Shown: in pieces, positions 29,723-40,300 of the stretch
Numbering within the stretch: the stretch's first letter is position 1
Layout of the letters: every line of letters begins with the position of its first letter
Origin: Bacteroidaceae bacterium
Lineage (GTDB): Bacteria > Bacteroidota > Bacteroidia > Bacteroidales > Bacteroidaceae
Direction: 5' to 3'
DNA: 64,000 nucleotides
Assembly: GCA_024398435.1 (NCBI GenBank)
Contig: JAKSJD010000001.1
Location: 248,001-312,000 of the forward strand
The notes under the pieces: generated by a model
Seen by the model: only the letters and a program-made list of their open reading frames with translations
Databases searched by the model: none
Told to the model about the DNA's origin: nothing
Translations under genes and position numbers: made by a program

Positions 29723-31870
29723 ATGAAAACCAATATGGAAAAACGTTATCTCATTCTCCTAACCTTATTGTCTCTCACAATTTCTATGTCTGCCCTTGAT
29801 ATGGACAAGGATTCCATTATATCAATGACAGCCACACAAGCCAAGAGCCTTTACAAGACGGCCTCTTTCGGTGCCCGAGTAAGTGTTCACGACCCTTCTA
29901 TCGTTCGTGATGGCAACAACTACTATATTTTTGGTTCGCATCGTGGATGCGGTCGCTCTACCGACTTGAAAAGTTGGTACGGACAAAGTTGGGACTATGG
30001 CATCGTTTCATCAACTGGTACGGTTACAAGCACCACCAATTGTGCCAATGTATTCACAAAAAACCAAACAACTAAAGTAAGAGTATTGAGCGGAAGCGAT
30101 ACAGTCACTGTCGATTTCGGACCTTTCGACACTGATGCATGGCGATATACAGCCAACAACCCAAGTCTCGCCGGCAACCAATGGGCTCCGGATGTGATTT
30201 GGAATCCTACGATGAAGAAGTGGTGCATGTACATGAGTCTCAATGGTGATGATTGGCGTTCATCCATCGCACTCCTCACATCCGACAACATAATGGGTCC
30301 TTACATCTATCAGGGTCCTGTAGTGTTCTCCGGTTTCCATTGGGGCGATGTAAACTACAAAAAGAATACCGACATCGAACTTGTTCTCGGCACACTCAAC
30401 AGTCTGCCTTCACGCTATACCGATATGGGAGTGTGGGGCAACCGCTGGCCAAACAACATCGACCCTTGTACTTTCTATGATGAAGAAGGTGAACTATGGA
30501 TGATTTACGGTTCGTGGAGTGGAGGTATCTTCATTCTCAAGCTCGACAAAGAAACAGGTCTTCGCGACTACACATATACTTATAAGGTTGTTGGTTCTGG
30601 CAACAGCCAAACATCCGACCCTTATTTCGGCAAGAAGATAGCAGGCGGTTGCTATGTTTCGGGCGAAGGTGCATATATCGAGCATATCGGTAACTACTAT
30701 TATCTTTTCGTAACAAACGGCGGACTTGAAGCATCTAGGGGTTATGAAATGCACTATTTCCGTTCAAAGAATCCTGACGGACCATTTACCGATGCCTCTG
30801 GCAACAGTGCAATCTATACAAGTTATGAAATGAACTACGGTCCAAGTGCTCCTCACACCAAGGGTATGAAGATATTGGGCACCCACCAATGGGAAAACAT
30901 GAATGTAGCCGAACTCAGTCAGGGCCACAACTCTTTGCTTCTCGACGAAGACGGACGCGCATACCTTATCTACCACACTCGCTTCAACACGGGCAATGAA
31001 GGCTTTGAAGACCGAGTTCATCAGATGTGGGTGAATTCTCAAGGATGGCTCGTTGCTGCTCCTTTCGAATTTGCCGGCAAGACGGAGAAATACAGCAAGT
31101 TTACTCAATTCGATGTTGATTCCACCGCACTTTGTACAACAAACGATATCGTGGGAACATATCAGTTTATGCTCCATCCATACAAGGTAAACTTTGAGGC
31201 TAATGCCTATTCAAAGCCAGTCACTGCCACTCTGAATGCTGAAGGACGCGTATCGGGCGACTATTTTGGAACATGGAAAGTCACAGAAGGTACAAGCCAG
31301 ATTCGTCTGCATGTCCGTACCAAGTCCAACTCCACTTATATCGATTATTATGGTGTAATCCTTCCTCAGACTGTTGTTGGCACGAATATGCCATCAATCT
31401 GTTTCACGGCAATAGCATCTAACGGAGTAAGTCTTTGGGGATGCAATGTTGATGGAAACTATGCTGTAAGTTGTGCATATCTCGGTTACACTTGTCCTGT
31501 CAAGTCACTGCAAAAAGTTACAAAAGACCTCGACCTCTCTGCCCAGACATTCAAATACGGTGCTACACTTACATGGAAATCTGAAATGCCTGACATCATT
31601 TCAGACAAGGGGAAACTCACTATTCCAGGATGTGACAGCATCGTAAGTGTTCCTCTCGTCTATACTATCCAAAAAGACAACTATGCATACAGCCACACAG
31701 TAAAAGTTCGTGTTCAAGGCGACGGAACATCCGTGAACAGTATTGAGACCGACCCTCTTGCTATCCGCAGCATTTACCGACTCAACGGAACGAAGGTCAA
31801 TGCCAACGCTGTTGAAAGCCTTACTCCTGGCATCTACATTATCGATGGCAAGAAACGTTTGGTAAAGTAA
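29723..31870 (+). CDS. Secreted GH43 glycosidase, probable endo-arabinanase type
   Basis: 715 aa with signal peptide (MKTNMEKRYLILLTLLSLTISMSA; the second Met at 29735 also possible). GH43 five-bladed propeller: base Asp in 'VHDPSIVRDG', 'NQWAPDVIWN', pKa-tuning Asp in 'NIDPCTFYDEEGE', acid Glu in 'SGEGAYIEH', and the arabinanase-like 'GHNSLLLDEDGRAYLIYHTR'. A lipocalin-like or beta domain follows (about 470-620), then an atrophied Ig-like segment ('ATLTWKSEMPDIISDKGKL'), and the tail 'SIYRLNGTKV...PGIYIIDGKKRLVK'. It likely cuts alpha-1,5-arabinan; GH43 also holds xylosidases and galactosidases, so the substrate is inferred. Confidence 0.9.
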   Translation: MKTNMEKRYLILLTLLSLTISMSALDMDKDSIISMTATQAKSLYKTASFGARVSVHDPSIVRDGNNYYIFGSHRGCGRSTDLKSWYGQSWDYGIVSSTGTVTSTTNCANVFTKNQTTKVRVLSGSDTVTVDFGPFDTDAWRYTANNPSLAGNQWAPDVIWNPTMKKWCMYMSLNGDDWRSSIALLTSDNIMGPYIYQGPVVFSGFHWGDVNYKKNTDIELVLGTLNSLPSRYTDMGVWGNRWPNNIDPCTFYDEEGELWMIYGSWSGGIFILKLDKETGLRDYTYTYKVVGSGNSQTSDPYFGKKIAGGCYVSGEGAYIEHIGNYYYLFVTNGGLEASRGYEMHYFRSKNPDGPFTDASGNSAIYTSYEMNYGPSAPHTKGMKILGTHQWENMNVAELSQGHNSLLLDEDGRAYLIYHTRFNTGNEGFEDRVHQMWVNSQGWLVAAPFEFAGKTEKYSKFTQFDVDSTALCTTNDIVGTYQFMLHPYKVNFEANAYSKPVTATLNAEGRVSGDYFGTWKVTEGTSQIRLHVRTKSNSTYIDYYGVILPQTVVGTNMPSICFTAIASNGVSLWGCNVDGNYAVSCAYLGYTCPVKSLQKVTKDLDLSAQTFKYGATLTWKSEMPDIISDKGKLTIPGCDSIVSVPLVYTIQKDNYAYSHTVKVRVQGDGTSVNSIETDPLAIRSIYRLNGTKVNANAVESLTPGIYIIDGKKRLVK

Positions 31871-31891
31871 CAAATACTACATAAAAACAAC

Positions 31892-31930
31892 AAAGGGAAC
31901 AACGCTTCAAAAGCATTGCTCCCTTTTATT
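31892..31930. terminator. Bidirectional terminator between GH43 and ackA
   Basis: A long stem AAAGGGA...GCTT / AAGC...TCCCTTT with two mismatches and T/A runs on both flanks lies between the convergent ends of GH43 (31870) and ackA (31947). It can serve both strands. Confidence 0.8.
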
Positions 31931-31946
31931 TATTGTCTTGATTGCC

Positions 31947-33146
31947 TTAACCCTGAACGATACGGAGAGTATCAGTTGCAATCATGAGTTCTTCGTCTGT
32001 AGGAACCACACAAACAGTCACCTTACTTTCTGGCTTACTGATGATAGCCTCTGTGGCACGGATGCTATGGTTCTTCTCTTCATCCATTACAACTCCCATA
32101 AACTCGAGATCCTTTGTAGCACCTTCGCGAACTTCCCACTGGTTTTCGCCCGCACCACCTGTGAAGAGGATGATATCCACACCACCCATAGCTGCAGCAT
32201 ACTCACCGATATATTTCTTGATGCGATAAGTGTACATTTCTTTTGCAAGACGGGCACGGTCGTCACCTGAAGCAATGGCTGCAAGGATGTCACGGAAGTC
32301 ACTGCTACCATGACTTACACCTGCAAGACCAGACTTCTTGTTGAGGAGATGACTTACACCTGTTGTGTCGAGACCAAGCTTATCCATGATGAATGTGACG
32401 GCACCGGCATCGATATCACCACTGCGAGTACCCATGATAAGTCCTTCGAGAGGAGTGAGGCCCATTGATGTGTCGACACACTTACCGAACTTAACTGCTG
32501 CAATTGAAGCACCATTACCGATGTGGCAAGTAATGATTCGCTTTTCCTCAGGATTGCATCCGAGCATCTCACAAACTCGTTGGCTTACATAGCGGTGGCT
32601 CGTTCCGTGGAAACCATAACGACGGACACCATACTTCTCATAAAGTTCGTAAGGAACTGCATACATATAAGCATAATCTGGCATAGTCTGATGGAATGCT
32701 GTATCGAACACGCCAACTTGTGGAACGCCTGGAAGATTTGCACTAACCGCCTCCACTCCCTTGATGTTTGCAGGGTTGTGAAGAGGTGCAAGGTCGTTAC
32801 ATTCAGCGAATGCCTTCATTACCTCTGGAGTGAGCAATACACTCTGGTTGAACTTCTCACCTCCGTGAACCATTCTGTGGCCCACTGCATCGATTTCGTC
32901 GAGGCTCTTGAGAACAGCATTTTCACCTTGTGTAAGGCATTGGAAGATAAACTGAACTCCCTTTGTGTGCTCTGGGATTGGTTCGTTTATCTGAACTTTC
33001 TTTCCATCGGCTGTCTTTATCTTGATAAATGAATCAGGAAGACCTATTTTCTCGATACCACCACTTGTGATGACATCCTTTGTTTCCATATCATACAATG
33101 CGTACTTAATGGAACTGCTACCGCAGTTTAATACAAGAATTTTCAT
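31947..33146 (-). CDS. ackA: Acetate kinase
   Basis: 399 aa, the usual length. Forms acetate and ATP from acetyl phosphate and ADP. Family motifs: 'LVLNCGSSSIKYALYD' (N-terminal phosphate motif), 'VGHRMVHGGEKF', 'FDTAFHQTMP', 'RRYGFHGTSHRYV', 'ITCHIGNGASIAAV' and 'LFTGGAGEN'. It follows pta by 77 bases in the same direction, giving the usual pta-ackA pair for mixed fermentation. A GC-rich palindromic repeat lies in the gap. Confidence 0.97.
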   Translation of the reverse strand: MKILVLNCGSSSIKYALYDMETKDVITSGGIEKIGLPDSFIKIKTADGKKVQINEPIPEHTKGVQFIFQCLTQGENAVLKSLDEIDAVGHRMVHGGEKFNQSVLLTPEVMKAFAECNDLAPLHNPANIKGVEAVSANLPGVPQVGVFDTAFHQTMPDYAYMYAVPYELYEKYGVRRYGFHGTSHRYVSQRVCEMLGCNPEEKRIITCHIGNGASIAAVKFGKCVDTSMGLTPLEGLIMGTRSGDIDAGAVTFIMDKLGLDTTGVSHLLNKKSGLAGVSHGSSDFRDILAAIASGDDRARLAKEMYTYRIKKYIGEYAAAMGGVDIILFTGGAGENQWEVREGATKDLEFMGVVMDEEKNHSIRATEAIISKPESKVTVCVVPTDEELMIATDTLRIVQG

Positions 33147-33191
33147 TATGTTGTATTCTAACTTTTATTTGAATCTATTTTATATTTATAT

Positions 33192-33222
33192 CCTCCCCTT
33201 GAGGAGAATAAAAGAGGGGGAT
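33192..33222 (+). repeat. GC-rich palindromic repeat, copy A (pta stop)
   Basis: CTCCCCTTGAGGAG followed by AATAAAAGAGGGGG. The distal GGGGG end lies 3 bases from the pta stop codon (33224-33226 on minus). Same plan as copies at 34324, 52968 and 53411, with one mismatch pair in the palindrome. Confidence 0.75.
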
Positions 33223-33223
33223 A

Positions 33224-34228
33224 TTACTTTGACTGTGCCTGACAAGCAGTGATGGCAACCATCTTGTAGATGTCATCAACACTGCAACCACGAGAGAGGT
33301 CGTTTACAGGACGAGCGATACCTTGAAGGATTGGACCGATGGCATCGGCACCACCGAGACGCTGAACGAGCTTATAGCCGATATTTCCTACTTCGAGGTT
33401 AGGGAATACAAGTACATTTGCCTTTCCTGCGATTTCACTGCCTGGAGCCTTCTTTGCACCTACACTTGGAACGAGAGCAGCATCGGCCTGGAGTTCTCCG
33501 TCGATCTTGAGTTCTGAAGCAAGTTCACGAGCCAGACGTGTAGCCTCAACCACCTTATCGATTACCTCATGTTTTGCACTTCCTTTTGTTGAGAAACTGA
33601 GCATAGCAACTCGTGGGTCGTCGAAACCGGCAACACTCTTGGCTGTCTGAGCCGTACAAACTGCAATCTGTGCCAACTGAGAAGCATCTGGCATTGGAGT
33701 AACTGCAACATCACCTACAACAAGTACGCCTTCCTCACCATATTGAGTGGCAGGAGTGATGAGAAGCATTGCACCACTGACACAAGTGATACCTGGAGTA
33801 CACTTAATGATTTGGAGTGCTGGACGAAGTGTATCACCAGTTGTACTGAGAGCACCCGAAATCTGTCCGTCGGCATCTCCGTTCTTGATGATAAGGCAAC
33901 CGAGATACAATGGGTTGAGCACCTTCTTCTGAGCCTCTTCGATTGTCATTCCCTTGTTTTTGCGAAGTTCGAAGAGAAGGTTTGTGTACTCTTCTTTCTT
34001 TGGATGATTCTCTGGGTCGACGATTGTAGCCTCACCAATGTGAGTCAGGCCCAACTCCTTTGCTTTTGCAAAGATTTCCTCTGGATTGCCAATCAGAATG
34101 ATTTCAGCCAATCCGTCAGCCAAAGCACGGTCGGCAGCTGTGATTGTGCGTTCTTCCAAACTCTCTGGAAGTACGATGCGCTGCTTGTTTTGCTTTGCTC
34201 TTTCAATGATAGATTCAATCAATGACAT
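33224..34228 (-). CDS. pta: Phosphate acetyltransferase
   Basis: 334 aa, catalytic-domain-only form. Converts acetyl-CoA and phosphate to acetyl phosphate, the substrate of AckA. Motifs: 'RIVLPESLEERTI', 'GQISGALSTTGDTLRPALQ', 'SGAMLLI', 'FSTKGSAKHE', 'LQADAALVP' and 'NVLVFPNLEVGNIGYKLVQR'. It starts MSLIESIIERAKQNKQRIVLPE, typical. No clear TAnnTTTG is seen in the 121 bases upstream, which hold a CGGATTA triplet repeat and a palindromic repeat. Confidence 0.97.
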   Translation of the reverse strand: MSLIESIIERAKQNKQRIVLPESLEERTITAADRALADGLAEIILIGNPEEIFAKAKELGLTHIGEATIVDPENHPKKEEYTNLLFELRKNKGMTIEEAQKKVLNPLYLGCLIIKNGDADGQISGALSTTGDTLRPALQIIKCTPGITCVSGAMLLITPATQYGEEGVLVVGDVAVTPMPDASQLAQIAVCTAQTAKSVAGFDDPRVAMLSFSTKGSAKHEVIDKVVEATRLARELASELKIDGELQADAALVPSVGAKKAPGSEIAGKANVLVFPNLEVGNIGYKLVQRLGGADAIGPILQGIARPVNDLSRGCSVDDIYKMVAITACQAQSK

Positions 34229-34323
34229 AGTTTTATTTTTTATATTTATAAATTAACTTCATTTATGCGAAGAGTCTCTAACGGATTACGGATTACGGAT
34301 TACCGATAACCGTGAACCATCTT

Positions 34324-34352
34324 TCCCCCTTGGGGGAATAAGAAGGGGGCTA
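34324..34352 (+). repeat. GC-rich palindromic repeat, copy B (proA stop)
   Basis: TCCCCCTTGGGGGA followed by ATAAGAAGGGGGC. The GGGGG end directly touches the proA stop codon (CTA on plus at 34350-34352). Upstream of it (34275-34310) lie three CGGATTA units. Confidence 0.85.
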
Positions 34353-35600
34353 ACCCCTAACCTGTCCATCACCATGGATAAGCCACTTATAAGTGGTCAT
34401 TTCCTCGAGTGCCATAGGTCCACGTGCATGGAGTTTTTGTGTGGATATTCCGATTTCGGCACCCAAGCCAAACTGAGCCCCATCCGTGAAAGCTGTTGGT
34501 GCATTGCTGTACACACAGGCCGCATCCACCATCTGAAGGAACTTGTCTGAAGTGTCCTCGTTTTCGGTGATGATACATTCGCTGTGACCAGAACCGAATC
34601 TTGCAATATGTCCGAGTGCTTCTTCGAGCGAACCGACAGTCTTTATTGCCATCGTATAAGCCTGAAATTCCGTACCATAACTTTCCTCTGTCGATGGGTT
34701 GAGGAGTTCCTCTGGATAGTTGCCTTGCAAGGCAGCCAAAGCAGGTTCGTCGGCAAAGAGATTCACACGGCTTGCCTTCAATGGTTCGCATATTGCCGGA
34801 AGGTCGGCCAAGCGGTCGAAATGCATGATAGTGCAGTCGAGGGCATTGCAGACACTCACTCTGCGGGTCTTTGCATTGTTTATGATTCGTGCTCCCTTCT
34901 GTGTGTCTCCGTCTTTGTCGAAATAGGCGTGGCACACACCTGCTCCTGTTTCAATCACAGGCACAGAAGCCTCGTCTCTGACAAAACGAATCAACCTACT
35001 GCTTCCGCGAGGAATCACAACATCAATCAATCCGTTGGCATGGAGCATATCGGCTGTGGCTTCGTGGTTGGCAGGAAGGAGTTCGATGATATGTTCGTCG
35101 ATTCCATGCTTTGCGAGCACTTGTTTGATTATACCTACAATGGCTCTGTTTGAGTTGTCGGCATCTTTTCCGCCTTTCAACACACAGGCATTCCCACTCT
35201 TGAGGCAGAGTGAGAACACGTCGAATGTAACATTTGGTCGGGCCTCATACACGATTCCAATCACTCCGAATGGCACACTCACCCGTTTGAGGTCGAGTCC
35301 GTTGGGAAGTACTGTATGTTTCAGAATCCGTCCGAGAGGCGAAGGCAGTTTGCTCACATTTCGTGTATCTGCTGCAATGGCTTCGATTCGTTCCTTTGTG
35401 AGTCGGAGTCGGTCGTACATGGGATTCGAAGGGTCCATCAGTGCGAGGTCGGCCTCGTTGGCTTGAAGGATTTCCTCCGTATGTTCGATAGCAGCATCAG
35501 CCACATCGATGAGTATTTCGTTTATCTTGTCGTCGGCAAGGGTGGTCAGTGTTCGACTGGCACGTTTTGTCGATTCGAATATTTCTCTGTTTGTCATCAT
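34350..35600 (-). CDS. proA: Glutamate-5-semialdehyde dehydrogenase (gamma-glutamyl phosphate reductase)
   Basis: 416 aa. Reduces gamma-glutamyl phosphate to glutamate semialdehyde in proline synthesis. Motifs: '[17 protein letters not shown]', '[15 protein letters not shown]', '[10 protein letters not shown]', '[14 protein letters not shown]', '[16 protein letters not shown]' (catalytic Cys) and '[19 protein letters not shown]'. It begins MMTNREIF (second Met 35597 equally likely) 14 bases after the proB stop. The last residues (QVRG and stop) abut a palindromic repeat. Confidence 0.96.
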   Translation of the reverse strand: MMTNREIFESTKRASRTLTTLADDKINEILIDVADAAIEHTEEILQANEADLALMDPSNPMYDRLRLTKERIEAIAADTRNVSKLPSPLGRILKHTVLPNGLDLKRVSVPFGVIGIVYEARPNVTFDVFSLCLKSGNACVLKGGKDADNSNRAIVGIIKQVLAKHGIDEHIIELLPANHEATADMLHANGLIDVVIPRGSSRLIRFVRDEASVPVIETGAGVCHAYFDKDGDTQKGARIINNAKTRRVSVCNALDCTIMHFDRLADLPAICEPLKASRVNLFADEPALAALQGNYPEELLNPSTEESYGTEFQAYTMAIKTVGSLEEALGHIARFGSGHSECIITENEDTSDKFLQMVDAACVYSNAPTAFTDGAQFGLGAEIGISTQKLHARGPMALEEMTTYKWLIHGDGQVRG

Positions 35601-35614
35601 CAGCCCTATTTACC

Positions 35615-36406
35615 TTATTTACAGAATTCAGAATGAGGCACAGAGTCCTTGTTTGTAATCAAATCGATAATCACGTTCTCCCTGCATCCGTTGGCTATCA
35701 TCACCGTTGTTCCATTGGCTGCAATCTGTTGTGCGATACTGCTTTTCGACTGCATTCCGCCTCGTCCAAGCGTTGATTTCGACGATTGTATGTATTGGTT
35801 GAGGTCGTCGTCGCTGTGGATGAGAGTGAGCAATCGAGAGTTCTCATCGTTTGGACAGCCCGTGTACACTCCGTCGATATTTGAGAGTATGATGAGCATT
35901 TCAGCTTCCATCATTGTGGTGATAAGTCCGGAAAGTTCGTCGTTATCAGTGAACATAAGTTCGGTGATGGAGACGGTGTCGTTCTCGTTGACGATAGGCA
36001 ACACATCGTTTCGGAGCATCATCGTCATACAGTTCATCTGGTTGCGGTAGAGTTCATCGACGATGAAGTTTTCCTTGGTAGTCAACACCTGACCTACATG
36101 TATCCCGTGGTCGCGGAACAACTCATAATATCTGTTCATGAGTTTGGCCTGACCGATGGCAGAATACAACTGGCGTTCGTCCACTTCGTGTTCGTTGCTC
36201 ACCATATGCAATCCCTGACGCTCCACCTGTCGTTTCAGTTCGCTCCGTCCGCTTGCCACAGCTCCCGAACTGACGAGAATCACTTCGATTCCCATCTTTC
36301 TCAGCGAGGCTATTTGGTCGACTATGGCCGACATTCGGGTCACATTGAGCGAACCGTCTTCACGTGTGAGCACATTGCTGCCCACCTTGATTGTGATTCT
36401 TTTCAT
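35615..36406 (-). CDS. proB: Glutamate 5-kinase
   Basis: 263 aa, the short form without a PUA domain. Phosphorylates glutamate in the first step of proline synthesis. Motifs: 'TIKVGSNVLT', 'VILVSSGAVASGR', 'AIGQAKLM', 'VNENDTVS', 'FTDNDELSGLI', 'NIDGVYT' and 'GRGGMQSK'. ATG 36406 (MKRITIKVGSN) is the proper start; the frame runs open upstream through proC but that part is a shadow. It begins 13 bases after the proC stop. Confidence 0.95.
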   Translation of the reverse strand: MKRITIKVGSNVLTREDGSLNVTRMSAIVDQIASLRKMGIEVILVSSGAVASGRSELKRQVERQGLHMVSNEHEVDERQLYSAIGQAKLMNRYYELFRDHGIHVGQVLTTKENFIVDELYRNQMNCMTMMLRNDVLPIVNENDTVSITELMFTDNDELSGLITTMMEAEMLIILSNIDGVYTGCPNDENSRLLTLIHSDDDLNQYIQSSKSTLGRGGMQSKSSIAQQIAANGTTVMIANGCRENVIIDLITNKDSVPHSEFCK

Positions 36407-36419
36407 TGCCACCTGCTTC

Positions 36420-37205
36420 CTACAAACCAGTCTTAAACACACGGATAACGGCCGAATTGAATCCTGCATGATCCATTTCGTTGAGTCCCTTGATTGTGTA
36501 ACCGCCTGGGGTTGTAACTCGGTCGATTGCTGCTTCTGGGTGTTCTCCCGTCTGGTGGAGAAGTTCGGCAGCTCCCTTGGCTGTCTGAATGGCAATTTTG
36601 AGTGCGTCGTTAGGATAGAATCCCATTTCCACGCCGGCTTCCGTCTGTACACGGAGGAAACGCATGACATAGGCAATTCCACACGAAGCCATGAGCATTC
36701 CCGGTGCGATGAGCTTTTCTGGGCAAACGAATGTGTCGCCCACCTGCTTGAAGGCGGTTTCCACCTGTTCGATTGTTTCTTTTGCCACATTTTCCGAAGC
36801 ACTGATGAAGGTCATGCTCTCACAGAATTCGGCTGCGATATTCGGAATCACATAGAATATTGATGGTTTCTCGCATCCTGCCTTTTCCACCATTGTGTTG
36901 AGGTCGGCGAGTGTCACTCCGGCTGCAAGTGAAACGAGAATCTGATTGCTTCTGATGTTTTTGCTGATGTCGCCAAGTACGGTTTCCACCTGCCAAGGCT
37001 TCACGGCGATTACTATCATGTCGGCATCCTTCACTGCCTCGGCATCGTCAGTTGTTACAGCCACATTGGGGCATTCAGCCTTTATTTTGTTGAGTTTTTC
37101 CCAGTGTACCCCCGACACTGTCAAACAAGTGTTGTCATTCTTTTTGCTCCAGCCCTTTGCCAAAGCACCTCCGATATTACCGGCTCCGATGATTGTAATG
37201 TTCAT
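36420..37205 (-). CDS. proC: Pyrroline-5-carboxylate reductase
   Basis: 261 aa. Last step of proline synthesis (NAD(P)H-dependent). Motifs: N-terminal Rossmann 'ITIIGAGNIGGALAKGW', 'MIVIAVKPWQVE', and the C-terminal signature 'VTTPGGYTIKGLNEMDHAG'. ATG 37205 (MNITIIGAGN) is the proper start; the open frame extends upstream without a conserved sequence. First gene of the proC-proB-proA operon, with its promoter at 37237-37244. Confidence 0.96.
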   Translation of the reverse strand: MNITIIGAGNIGGALAKGWSKKNDNTCLTVSGVHWEKLNKIKAECPNVAVTTDDAEAVKDADMIVIAVKPWQVETVLGDISKNIRSNQILVSLAAGVTLADLNTMVEKAGCEKPSIFYVIPNIAAEFCESMTFISASENVAKETIEQVETAFKQVGDTFVCPEKLIAPGMLMASCGIAYVMRFLRVQTEAGVEMGFYPNDALKIAIQTAKGAAELLHQTGEHPEAAIDRVTTPGGYTIKGLNEMDHAGFNSAVIRVFKTGL

Positions 37206-37236
37206 ATTGCGTTTGATGTTTGATGGTTTTGAAATG

Positions 37237-37244
37237 CAAAGATA
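37237..37244 (-). promoter_or_regulatory. -7 element of the proCBA operon
   Basis: On the minus strand TATCTTTG fits TAnnTTTG, about 32 bases upstream of the proC ATG. The -33 region has no clear TTTG. Confidence 0.5.
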
Positions 37245-37318
37245 GTGATTATTGGCGAAAATTGTAGATAGAATAGTGAAAAGTTTGTGATTTTGTTTTC
37301 TTTTAATAAGAAAAACAT

Positions 37319-37326
37319 TAATTTTG
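37319..37326 (+). promoter_or_regulatory. -7 element of the PL11 gene
   Basis: TAATTTTG fits TAnnTTTG, about 60 bases upstream of ATG 37386. A TTTG at 37292-37295 is 23 bases away, wider than ideal, so the promoter may depend on an activator. Confidence 0.45.
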
Positions 37327-37385
37327 TACCGACTAACTGCCAAGTACAGTCGTTTCTTTTGGACAAACTAAAAAATAAATATCAA

Positions 37386-40300
37386 ATGAAAAAACTTTTC
37401 ACAATCTTGTTGGCCATCATGGTTTCATGCGTGGCTTTCGCACAGCGACCAACCGACTTGCTCGACCGCGGTCTTGTAGCTATTCGCACATCAAACGGCA
37501 ATTTCGTTTCATGGCGAATCATGGGCGAGGAATACTACGACGTCACTTACAACCTCTATGCCGGGGGCAAGAAGATTGCATCCGACCTTCAGGTATCGAA
37601 CTATACCGACACTTCGGGTTCTACATCCACTTCATATCAGGTTGCAGCCGTGGTTCGTGGTGTGGAGCAACCTCTCTCGGGTGCAGTGAAGCCTTGGACC
37701 ACCGTCGATTCCAACAACAATATCTACATGGCAATCCGCATGAAGTCGATTACCGACCGCAACGGAGCCAACGCCACATCCGACTATCAGCTCAATGATG
37801 TTTCCCTTGCCGACCTCAACGGCGACGGCATCAGCGAATTCATCGTGAAGCGTCCTTGCGGAGTTACTACGGACACAAGTCAGAAGGTTCGTTTCCATGT
37901 GCTCGACTGCTACGATATCAATGGCAACCGCCTTTGGTGGATTGACCTCGGACCAAACATGCAAGCCGAGGCCGATGAGCAGTGGGATGCAGTGGCTTAC
38001 GACTGGGACGGCGACGGAAAGGCCGAAGTGCTGATGCGCGGTGCCGACAACATGATTATCCACCATGCCGACGGTTCGGTCACCAATATCGGAAGCATGA
38101 CAACCGACCACCGTGCCAACGGAGGTTTGCCTTATTGCAGTGTGGGCAACGAATACTTGCTCTATCTCGAAGGCGCAACTGCAAAGCCTTATCAGATTGG
38201 TCCTTCAAGCCATCCAAACTATGCCGACTACCCTCTCACCCGCGGAAACGACAGCGACTGGGGCAGCGGAATTGTGGGCCACCGTTCTACGAAGCACTTC
38301 TTCGGAGCTCCGTTCCTTAATGGTCGCAATGCCAGCATATTCCTTGCCCGAGGCATCTACACTAAGGAGAAGATGGTTGCCTACGATGTCGACCCTTCTA
38401 CCCACCAACTCACTCAGCGCTGGTATTGGGAATGCAATGTGAACGGTCCTTGGTTTGGTCAGGGCTACCACAACTATGCCATTGCCGATGTCGATTGGGA
38501 CGGACGCGATGAAATCGTTTATGGTTCGATGGTTATCGACGACAACGGAAAAGGTCTCTCCACCTGCGGACTCGGTCACGGCGATGCCCAGCATTGTTCC
38601 GACCTCGATCCTTACCGCCACGGACAGGAACAGTTTGCCTGCAACGAGAGCAGCCCTAACATGAACTGCCGCAATGCCACCACTTCCGAATTCTATTACC
38701 GCAGTGTGGGAACGGGCGACGACGGACGTGCCCTTGCCGGCAACTTCACCAACCTCTATCCTGGATGCATTGGCCGAAGCACAGCCACTGGAATGGTCAG
38801 TGCCACTGGCGATAAGGTAATCACCGAACTGGGCGACCTCATTGCATGGAGTGACCTCAATTTCCGCATCTATTGGGACGGCGACCTCTGCGAAGAAGTG
38901 GTCAACAGCCCTGGAACTGAGCGCGAGGCTGTGGTCATCAAACCGGGTTCGGGCCGAATCTTCCAATCAGGTGGTGTGAAGATGTGCAACTGGTCGAAAA
39001 ACAATCCTTGTGCCACTGGCGACATCATCGGCGACTGGCGTGAGGAACTCATCCTCCGTTCCGGCGACGATGCCGAACTCCGCATCTACACCACTCCTTA
39101 CCCTACTCAGTTCCGCAACTACACTCTCTGGCACGACCATCAGTATCGTCAGGCAATGGTTTGGGAATGCTTGGGCTACAACCAGCCTCCTCACACCTCA
39201 TATTTCCTCGGCGAGATGGAAGGCATCACGATTGCTCCGCCTCCATTCACTATGACCGGCCGCACCGAAGTGGCCAATGGCGGAACCATCACCAACGAGG
39301 ATAAGCACTTCATTGTTTGCGAAACCAACGACACGAAGGTCAGCATTGCCGATGGAGCAAGTCCTTACATCGTCACATTCAATGTTCCTTCATGGGTTCA
39401 GGGCACAGCTGGAAACAATCCAACAGCTTCGAAGCCTGCTATCAATTATACATATTTCACTTGCGACGTTACGGGTGGCGCACTCACAGGCACTACTCGC
39501 CTCGTGAAGCAAGGCGACGGCATTCTCAATCTGCCAAAAGTCAATATGACATATTCTGGTCCTACTGATATTTGGGCCGGTACACTCAATTTCGACGGAA
39601 CCCTCCACAATTCTGCCCTTTGGCTCAATCGCTTCAGCGAACTCAATTCCGACGGCGGCGAGTTCCGATCGATTAAGGCCGACTATGCTTCTGTCATCCG
39701 TCCTGGAGGCAAGGGCAAGGTAGGTACAATCACGGTTGACGGCGAACTCTCACTCGGATTCGGCAGTCGCATCGAGATTGATATCGATGGCGAAAATCAG
39801 ACCTCCGACTGCATCCGCGTTCAGACTCTCCATTCTGAGAAGAAGACCGCAGCCGCATGGGTCAACTATGGTCCTCGCGACCTCCAGCCAGTCATCGTCA
39901 TCAACAGCACCAACCTCGCAGCCGGTACATACACCATTGCCGAGGCCGAATCCATCAGCGGTTCGCTCTCCAATTTCAAGGTGGAAGGCACAGGCTCATT
40001 CAAGGTGGCGCTCGAATTCTTGGATGGTAAGGTACAGCTCACTCTGGGCAGCACTCGCGGAGCCGGCAGCATCGTTTGGACTGGTCAAAGCAGCAACATT
40101 TGGGACTTTGCCAAGACCGAGAACTTCGTGGTCGAAGGCGATGAAAGTCTCGCTCCTGATATCTTCGTCAGCGGCGATGCCGTTGAATTCAACGACAATG
40201 CAAGCAAGTTCAACGTCACTCTCAGCGACGAACTCACAGTCGACACTCTCCGCATGAACAACGAATCGAAGGCCTACACCCTCTCCGGCACGGGCAAGAT

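Noticed and set aside
34275-34310. Triplet CGGATTA repeats as a regulatory array
   Set aside because: Similar simple words occur in several gaps (for example GATTACAGATTACAGATA near 23843) and look like neutral micro-repeats.
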